Assembly (NCBI RefSeq): GCF_035046485.1
Contig: NC_085137.1
Location: 377,456,706-377,520,705 of the forward strand
Length of the DNA: 64,000 bases
Reading direction: 5' to 3'
Source of the DNA: Aedes albopictus
Taxonomy: Eukaryota > Arthropoda > Insecta > Diptera > Culicidae
Made by a program: the position numbers and the translations under genes. A model generated the notes under the pieces. That model was not told the DNA's origin. It saw nothing but the letters and a program-made list of their open reading frames with translations, and did no database searches. Below are positions 57,156 to 64,000 of the stretch, one piece after another; the stretch's first letter is position 1; every line of letters starts with the position of its first letter.

Positions 57156-58662
57156 ATGAAAAGTTCAAATAAAAACCAAAATCAAGTAGGAGGCAGTGGT
57201 AGTGTCGAGGCTAACCCATTTGCCAGAAGCGGGTTGGCGAGGTCTCCGTTAAGGAGAAGCGAGGAAGTAGAAGCGGGAAACTGCGGCAAGCCAGTCGGTG
57301 GATGTATTGGATTGAGCGTAGTTGTTGAGGGCCCTCAACCAAAAAAAGAAAAGGACTGCCCGCGATCGAGGTGGCTAAGCCACCGACATTGCGTCCACCA
57401 AGTCCAACATTAGTAAGGACCTGAAAACGACCCTGTTGCGACTTCGTAAGTGAGACTCGTGAAGACTGCAACAGCGGCGGAACCGGTGGAAGTAAAGGTT
57501 ACGAAGTCTACCCAGGCGGAGGTCTTTGCTTTCGCAGGTTGTCCAAAAGATGTGGCGGATGCAGGATGCAGGCGGAGATGCAGGAGGATACTACCCCGAA
57601 GGTCGGCAGTCCCGGAATGCTAAGAAGGGTGAGCCTGAAAAAGGCTGGCCCGTCCCCGATGTAAGGGAACAGATGGTTACAATCGTTGCTAGGCCCTCAG
57701 CAACCACAGAATAGGGCGAACCAAGAGGAGAACCCCCCTTGGACATAGTTCGAGCGGAAAAAACCGCAAGTCGGGGAGATCAGGTACGCCAAACCAAGAA
57801 AGCGTAGAAGAGCGCGTGAAAGGCGACGCGCTCATCATCAAGACTGAACAGTATGGAGGACGATTCGAAGCGATGCCAAACCCCAAGTAACACACTTGTC
57901 ACCGAAGAGTCACGGCGGCGCAGGTTTTTGTTGCGCAGAAGTCACTGTGACTTAGTTCTAACAAATAAACACATACTTGCTAGAAGTAAGTCACAGTGAC
58001 TTTTGCGCAACATAAACCTGCGCCGCCGTGACTCTTCGGTGACAAGTGTGTTACTTAGAACTCGTGGATCTGGGAACATTAGACATACTCGTACGGGTGA
58101 AATGATCCTAGAGCTCAAGCGCGAAAAGGTACGGAAGGGCGCCGCCTACAAAGGTCTGGCGGAAGAGGTCCTTGGCGCAGGGGTCGAGGTGAGGGCTTTT
58201 ACATCAGAGGCGACTCTGAAGTTGAAGAACTTAGACGAAGTCACTGAAGTGGAAGAGCTCGTCACGGCACTGCGGCAACAGTGCAAGGTGAAGGTGGCCA
58301 CTGCATCCGTTCGGCTACGGGAAAGGCTGACAGGGGCACATGTAACACTGATACAGCTACCCGTTGCGGACGTAAATAGCTTCGTTAAAGTAGAGATAAA
58401 TGTGGGCTGGACAGTATGTCATCTGACCTTTCATGAGCCACCGGAGGATTGCTTCAGGTGTCTGGAACCAGGACACAAGTCATGGAACTGCAAAGGCTCC
58501 GACAAAAGCAAATTGTGCAGGAGATGGAGCGCCAAAGGTCATAGGGAACATGGCTGCACGAGTCCACCCATTTATCTGATATGTATCGGGATATCCATGA
58601 ACAACAGGCACCCAATTGGTGGTCCAAGGTGCCCGGCGGTGTACAAATCACAATGCAGGTAA
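57156..58662 (+). pseudogene. R1-clade ORF1 (gag-like), interrupted
   Basis: A Met at 57156 opens MKSSNKNQNQVGGSGSVEAN, a polar N-terminus, then frameshifts. The C-terminal half is intact as one frame (58062-58662): GEMILELKREKVRKGAAYKG, a LEEL-type helical region, VCHLTFHEPPEDC, then CCHC knuckle CFRCLEPGHKSWNC and a second knuckle CRRWSAKGHREHGC whose second Cys is Trp. Such proteins bind element RNA. A 177-bp MITE (57882-58058) splits the ORF. Confidence 0.7.
57882..58058. mobile_element. 177-bp palindromic MITE inside the R1 gag
   Basis: Arms of about 76 bp pair nearly perfectly (CCCAAGTAACACACTTGTCA; CGGCGGCGCAGGTTT). AAC at 57879-57881 and 58059-58061 may be a 3-bp duplication. Clearly related to 25155-25321. 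Confidence 0.75.
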
Positions 58663-60590
58663 CGCAGCTGAACCTGAACCATTGTGACGCAGCTCAGCAA
58701 CTGCTTTGTCAGGCGGTTTTGAGTGGGGGACGGATATATCCATCATAGCGGACCCATACCGAGTACCCACCGGCAACGGCATCTAGGTCACGGATGGGTT
58801 CAGAAATATAGCAGCGATATGGACGACGGATAAATACGGGTCCTCGTGGAAGGAGTTGCTGTCTACTACCTATAAGGGCTTCGGGATCGCCAAAGTAAAC
58901 GCCATAGTAGCACACATGTTCTACAAAAGTGCATACAACTCTTATATGACCAATTTCAATCATACAAGAGTAATATGTACTTTTGTACAATACGTGTGCT
59001 ACTTGGACGGGGTCTTCTTCTGTAGCTGTTATGCGCCTCCACGGTGGTCGATCGACTTGTTCACGCAGATGCTGAACTGTATGACGACCGTGCTGACAGG
59101 ACAAAGGCCGGTGGCAATAGCGGGTGACTTCATGCCTGGGCCGTGGAATGGGGAAGCCGTTTCACGAACAATCGGGGTCAGATCCTGCTAGAGATACTGA
59201 CCATACTAGATGTCAACCTGGCTAATATCGATACCAAGAGTAACTTTATTTGGAACGGTGCGGAGTTCATTACTGACGTTACTTTTTGTAGTCCTGACCT
59301 AAGAAGTAGTTCAAACTGGAGAGTAGACGATAGCTACACTCACAACGATTACCTAGTAATTCGCTCTAGTGTCGACTACAACAACAGCAGGCAGCGAGTG
59401 GAGAAAGAGGCAGCTAGACCAAGGCCACCTGCGAGGGAGTGGAAAACATACTTCGACTAAGGGGTATTTAGGGAGGCGCTCCGCCACCGTGGGCGAAGCC
59501 TACTTGGTTTAGACAGCGACGAGCTGGTAGCGGTACTCTCCAGTGCGTGTGATGCGACCATGCCTAAGCGAATCTACCCTAGAAATGTGAGACCACCGGC
59601 TTACTGGCGGACTCAAGCGATTGCAGACCTGCGCCGCGCCTGCCTACGGGCTAGGCGGCGGATGCAGTGAGCACGATCTGAGGAAGAGCAAAACAAACGG
59701 CAGGTGTTGTTCGCCGCTTCAAAAGCCGCGCTGAAGACCGAGATAAGAGCAGGCAAAAATGCCTGCTTCGAGGGTCTCTGTCAGAGTGCCTATGTGAATC
59801 CGTGGGGTGACGCCTACAGGATCGTGATGGCCAAAACGAGAGGTGTAATGGCTCCTACAGAGAAATCTCCAGAGAAGATTGAGGAGATCATCGAGCGGTT
59901 CTTTCCGCATCATGATCCTAGTCCTTTGCTTCCTTCTGTAGGACCGCTGGCGACAGGGGCTGACGATGAGGGAAGGCTCACCGAAGCGGAACTTGTGGAG
60001 ATTGCCAAATCCCTTATCGTAGCTAAGGCCCGGATGGAGTTTCGAACCTGACCTTAAAAGTAGTTATTGCAGAGGCTCCCGAGATGTTCAGGTCTGCTAT
60101 GCAGAAATGCCTGGACGAGGGTGTTTTCCCAGAAGTTTGGAAGAGGCAGAACCTGGTTCGATTGCCAAAGGCGGGGAAACCACCCGGAGACCCGTCGGCA
60201 TAGAGACCAATGTGCTTGCTCGACGCGGCGGGGAAGGTGTTCAAAAAGATCATCCTCAATAGAATGTTGAGGTACGCTGAAGGTGTAAATAGCTCTCGAT
60301 CACCCAGGTCGGCTTCCGGAAGGGTAGGTCGACCGTGGACGCTATATATCCTGTTGGTAACAAAAACCGCCGAGACAGCGCTCCAGCTGGCTGACTCCAG
60401 TTGGCTGGCTATTGCCGATGCGCTCCTGCGTCTGGGGATACCCGAGTACTTGTACAAGATTATTGGAAGTAACTTCCAGAATCGAGTACTTGTTTACGAC
60501 ACAGAGATTAGTTGGAAGTGCTTTCATATAACCACAGGAGTCCCGTAAGCTTCCATCCTGGGTCCGGTGTTATGGAATGTCATGTACGAA
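58653..60590 (+). pseudogene. R1-clade ORF2 (endonuclease + partial RT), broken
   Basis: MQVTQLNLNHCDAAQQLLCQ starts an APE-type endonuclease; in shifted frames follow WGTDISIIADPYRVP, GFGIAKVN, FFCSCYAPPRWS, GDFMPGPWN (catalytic GDFNAWxxxWG-equivalent), LDVNLANIDTKSNF, ITDVTFCSP, NWRVDDSYTHNDYLVI (terminal SDH-equivalent here HND). RT fragments: the LVRLPKAGKPPGDPS region and LLDAAGKVFKKIILNRML (60213-60266), then ILGPVLWNVMY at the 3' end. Multiple frameshifts and stops. A 105-bp MITE lies in the endonuclease; deleting it and one ACG copy rejoins KVN-GVFF in frame. Confidence 0.72.
58902..59006. mobile_element. 105-bp palindromic MITE with 3-bp target duplication
   Basis: CCATAGTAGCACACATGTTC pairs with the inverse at 58987-59006. 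ACG flanks both ends (58899-58901, 59007-59009), and the LINE frame is restored if one ACG plus the element is removed, confirming the boundaries. Same family as 57024-57127. Confidence 0.8.
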
Positions 60591-61722
60591 CGAGAGTACA
60601 TTTCGTATCCCCAGTTCGGAAACTGAATGCGCTAGTTATGCATTACAGCCAGCATACCCGTCCATGCAGTTGAATCTGAACCCGTGGTATGGTGTGGTAT
60701 AGTATGGAATAGCCGAAAGGCCCTAGAAATGTCGAGAATACCAAACCAAGGCGTTTTCATATATTTTTAGTACGCTGAAAATTAATGCAATGATGATCTT
60801 TGAAAAACGACATCGGATATTCAGAGTTAAGTAAAAGATATCCTCCCAGTCGGTCAAAGTCAGTAATACCATAAATCAACAAATAAAAGTTGGTCACGCA
60901 CAAACATCATCGAAATGTTTGCCAAAATACTTTATCGCATAGGAGTCAAATATCATCGTACTTACCAATACACAAACAGAAGCTCATAAACTGCCTGCTG
61001 TCCCATATCCTTATAGCATGACCGTCCAAACACCACACTGTAGTATCAATATTTATGGGAGCACCTCTTCGCCTTCACCACTTCAGCCCGATGCTTTTTC
61101 GATGCTTTCTGGCACCTACAGCGCGCTTGGGGCTGTGACACCGCTGCTCCTGTGGTCACTCGTTTCACGCACGGAGAAATTACACTCAACTTTTTTTTCC
61201 CCGGTTTTCCTTCTGTCCGCCTAGGGACCAATCACTTTCAATCAATTATTTAGCTATCACCCAAAAACCCAGCGGGCACGATTCCACTCGTTTTCACTGC
61301 GGGATATGATGACGACGGTGGAGAAATGGTTATAGCGGTGCGGTGGTAGTGGTGGTGGTCACCTTTGCACGCAAAACTAGTATAGACGGGAATAACGACG
61401 CGTGTGTGTGTGTGTATGTTCAAATACGACAGGCGAAAAATCAGATTTTCACTCAGCTTTCGACCGGCGGCACTCTGCAAATAGATACCAATGAAAAACG
61501 AGAAAATGTGGATCAGTGGGGTGAAATTGTCACAGTCAGAGGCAAATGCCGTTCATTAATCAGCAAAATGGGTGGTTGTGGTGATGACCAGCGCTTCCTA
61601 CACGTTGGGCTTACTATAGAGAGTGATATGGGTCATATTGGGTAGGTAACCGTATCCATTTCCAGGAAATCAAGAAATGAAACTACCCTGTCCTGGAGCA
61701 GTAATTTATTCAGATACATTTT
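60591..61722. other. unique sequence, no gene recognised
   Basis: ORFs at 61018-61224, 61046-61231 and 61343-61645 lack domains. A short GTGTGTGTGTGTGTATG tract lies at about 61402-61418 and GGTGGTGGT runs at about 61340-61358. Moderately GC-rich at 61060-61400, so a 5' exon or promoter of an off-window gene cannot be excluded. Confidence 0.3.
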
Positions 61723-62060
61723 TCATTGTCGTTTTTGCCTATCTCGTACACCAATGTTCCCTCTAAAAACGATATTTTGATAGAAGGCTCGGAGAGTCAA
61801 GTCACATATACCAATCAACTCAGTTCGGTGAATTGAGATGATGTATGTATGTCTCTGTACAAAAAAGGTCTCACTTTTATGTAAGGCCCTTCTCATTGGC
61901 CGATTATAGCTCGAATCGAGCCGGAATTTTACCGCATTGTTTGCTACTGAAAATGGTCTGGATCGGTGAAGGTGTTCCGGAGTTATAGCCATTTTAGTGA
62001 TCCGGATCAGCACCGGTAGAACTGATGTACACCAAAACCGCCATTTAGGTAACGAGCCGG
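61723..62060 (-). repeat. dispersed repeat related to the (CA)n-bearing element
   Basis: GTTTTTGCCTATCTCGTACACC, a GACTTGACTC-like stretch and AACTCAGTTCGGTGAATTGA align inversely with the right flank of the (CA)n tract (41120-41255). In place of (CA)n there is a short GATGTATGTATGTC. The body beyond (CCGATTATAGCTCGAATCGA, CGGATCAGCACCGGTAGAAC) extends to about 62060. Confidence 0.6.
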
Positions 62061-62689
62061 GCCTGCCTAAATAGAGGATTCATTATCTAAATGGATTTGA
62101 GGATTGAAAACAGAGTTCCTGATTTCCACTTTTCATCTTCTTCCACATTCGAAGACAGTTGTCGCGAACGGTTGTCGCTTTAGTTTGTGTGTTTGCTTGT
62201 CAGCGACGACAGCAAACTTCGGCGAACGGTGGGAAGCCACACTTGGAATAAATTACTCATTCGTCCACATTCGCGTCCCAAGCGATCGAGCGGTGATGAA
62301 ATTCGTGAGTGATACGAGTGGTATTGTGCATATGATTTTTTGATGTTTTCAAAAAAATTTTTTTTTGCTAATGCTAGTTTACATGCAAAAATTCTCTTCT
62401 GGCTATGATAATAGCCGTTTTAATCGCTCATCCGCATTCTTTACCATTCGCCATTCATTCATTCGCTCCAAACTGCGACGAACGGCAACGAATATCCATG
62501 TCAAGCAGCTTGCGCATCGTTCCCCACTGGTGATGGGGTTGCGTGTTTGATCACGACAATCCGTTTGCTGCATCTTTCTCGATTCACTTTAGCAAAGAGG
62601 AGTGGATATGAAGGGAGTGAGGCGAATATACCGATCCTTGATTGAAAAGAAGTTTGAGAAGGTCGAGTGTCCTGGAGATTTAAAGGGGA
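62061..62689. other. unique sequence, nothing recognised
   Basis: A loose inverted pair GCGAACGGTTGTCGC / GCGACGACAGC at 62160-62215 is noted; no gene. Confidence 0.3.
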
Positions 62690-63310
62690 CCATGTGGGGT
62701 TTCAGAGGGATTTCATGGGAGTTTCAGAAGGGGGGGGGGGTCATAGGCGTTGCACCGGGGGGCTTCAGGAGTATTTTCGGGGAGTTTCGAAGGGTCTCAG
62801 TTGCGTTACATGGGATCCGATGGAATTTTAGGGGGATTTCGAGGGCCTTTCAGAAAGCTTCAGAGGATTTTTGGCGAGTTTCAGAGATGTTCCTCAGGCG
62901 TTTTCGGTAGTTTCTGAGGATCTCAGGTGCGTTACATGAGGTTCGAGGGAGTTTCAGAGGGATTTCGAATTCATTTCAGATAGCTTCAGATATGTTTTAG
63001 AGAGTTTGCTCAAGTGTTACTCAAGCGTTACGAAGGCATTTCCGGTGGTTTCTGAGGGTCTCAGGTGTGTTACATTGGGTCCGAGGAGGATTTTTGGTGA
63101 GTTACAGAGGTGATATTCAGGCGTTACGTAGGCGTTTTCGGGGTTTTCTGAGGATCTCAGGTGCGTTACATGGGGTCCGAGGGAGTTTTGGGGGATTTCT
63201 AAGGCATTTCAGAAAGCTTCAGACATATTGAGATGAATTTTGGCGAGTTTCAGAGGCGTAACTCAGGCGTTACGAAGGCGTTTGGGGGTTTCTGAGGGTC
63301 TCAGGCAGGG
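62690..63310. repeat. degenerate GTTTCAGAGGGATTTC minisatellite
   Basis: Higher-order units of about 100-130 bp contain CTCAGGTGCGTTACATGGGG, GGTCCGAGGGAGTTTCAG and GGCGTTTTCGG phrases, repeated about five times with heavy decay. The open frame at 62602-62910 is a product of the repeat. Confidence 0.6.
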
Positions 63311-63600
63311 ATGCCAGATGATTTTTCCAAAAATCTGTATCAGGATTTTAGAAAATCTGTATTTGTATTTTGAAACTGTGACTGAAAGCCAAAAACACCA
63401 AGTTTCCGTAAATCCAGTCAGATCCCGTAAGAAATCTGTATGTTGCACATGTAAATTTTTGTGTCCCGAATTTTGTACGAACATTTCTATTTGCAGTAAG
63501 ATTTCACTAAATGGTGTAAATAGCAGAACGTTATGATTTTGTATAGTAAAATATATATATTATATTCTCATTAGTTCTGAACTTTTACGTCGCCCAATTT
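63311..63600. other. spacer, nothing recognised
   Basis: No supported feature in about 290 bp. Confidence 0.3.
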
Positions 63601-64000
63601 TTGTGAAAATTTCTCCAGGGATTCTTTCAAGAATTTTGCCTGGGACTTTCCTGGGAGTTTCTCAAAAAATATCCTGAAACTGGTTCACGGGTTTCCGCAG
63701 AAATTCCTTCAGAAAATCCTCATGGAATTCTTTAAAGGATTAAAGAGAAAATTCCTTCAGGGATTGCTACATAAGTTATGCTTGTATTTTTTAATATATA
63801 TTTTTTTAATATTTTTGGAGAAATTCCTCCAAATTTTTTTCAGGAGTTTTTCTATAGCATTTCTCCGAAAATTTATCAATGATATTCTCGAGGGGTTTCT
63901 CCATGAATTTCTTCTCACGTATCTTGAAAAGATGCAATTTTTATTTTATTAGATATTTTTCTGTAACAAACATTCAGAGATTCTATCAGAAATTCAGAAA
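63601..64000. repeat. degenerate TTCC/GGAA minisatellite, running off the window
   Basis: TTTCTCCAGGGATTCTTTCA-type words as at 30-35 kb and 44-45 kb. Confidence 0.5.

Larger units (their letters stand above)
56785..60590 (+). mobile_element. R1-clade non-LTR retrotransposon, dead and 3'-truncated
   Basis: A GC-rich 5' UTR (from about 56785), a gag-like ORF1 with CCHC knuckles, then ORF2 endonuclease and the N-terminal half of RT. The two ORFs overlap by 10 bases (ORF2 ATG 58653, ORF1 TAA 58660-58662), as in R1-type elements. Sequence stops after the SILGPVLWNVMY-equivalent motif near 60588, before the catalytic YADD box. Three MITEs (57024-57127, 57882-58058, 58902-59006) interrupt it. Confidence 0.75.

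Noticed and set aside
62602..62910. 102-codon Arg/Gly/Phe-rich ORF
   Set aside because: Encoded by the GTTTCAGAGGGATTTC minisatellite.

Overview
The window is repeat-dominated, AT-rich insect DNA. Its content points to a culicine mosquito, most likely Aedes: tRNA-derived SINEs that look like the Aedes Feilai family, RTE-clade and R1-clade non-LTR retrotransposons, very many palindromic MITEs, and long stretches of degenerate TTCC/GGAA-rich minisatellite. This assignment is inference from repeat style; no search was run. Almost nothing in 64 kb is host coding sequence.

Host genes: the best candidate is a minus-strand first coding exon at 981-1513 (long N-terminus, hydrophobic signal segment, LRR N-terminal cysteine cap and first leucine-rich repeat). 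It ends at a splice donor, so the rest of the gene lies off the left edge. A second, weaker minus-strand candidate lies at 26494-26905 and is broken by a 109-bp insertion and a frame change. A 102-codon ORF at 51342-51650 is marginal.

Layout: 0-9 kb holds the LRR exon, a TA-flanked inverted-repeat element (2426-3774), a piece of a TTAA-site MITE and a 590-bp repeat. 9-13.7 kb holds a hAT-like element with an exact 8-bp target duplication (9051-9882) and a SINE. 13.78-17.16 kb is a nearly intact minus-strand RTE retrotransposon whose single endonuclease-reverse transcriptase ORF carries one premature TAG. 19.68-25.83 kb is a TA-flanked foldback element built of about 145-bp repeats, split by a 4.1-kb insertion with a 9-bp target duplication and seven GGCTGAA-type repeats at each end. 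28.7-29.5 kb is a GC-rich, probably retrotransposon-derived block. 30-35.5 kb and 44.1-45.5 kb are degenerate minisatellite. 36.24-38.28 kb is a dead Tc1-like transposon with IR/DR ends. 39.58-40.79 kb is a satellite of about 150 bp, followed by a (CA)n tract embedded in a dispersed repeat. 42.04-42.95 kb is a 915-bp hAT-type palindrome. 46.4-47.0 kb is a Tc1-type palindrome. 48.88-52.70 kb and 53.95-55.97 kb are two large foldback elements. 56.8-60.6 kb is a dead R1-clade LINE carrying three small related palindromic MITEs. 62.7-64 kb is degenerate minisatellite.

The most interesting unexplained signal is a short sequence, CTTCGGCAAAGTTG (and its complement), recurring inside three otherwise different large palindromes that have different termini and target duplications. 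Two of these palindromes also carry tRNA-like pol III promoter sequence toward their centres. There is no operon-like organisation; the elements relate to each other mainly by nesting.
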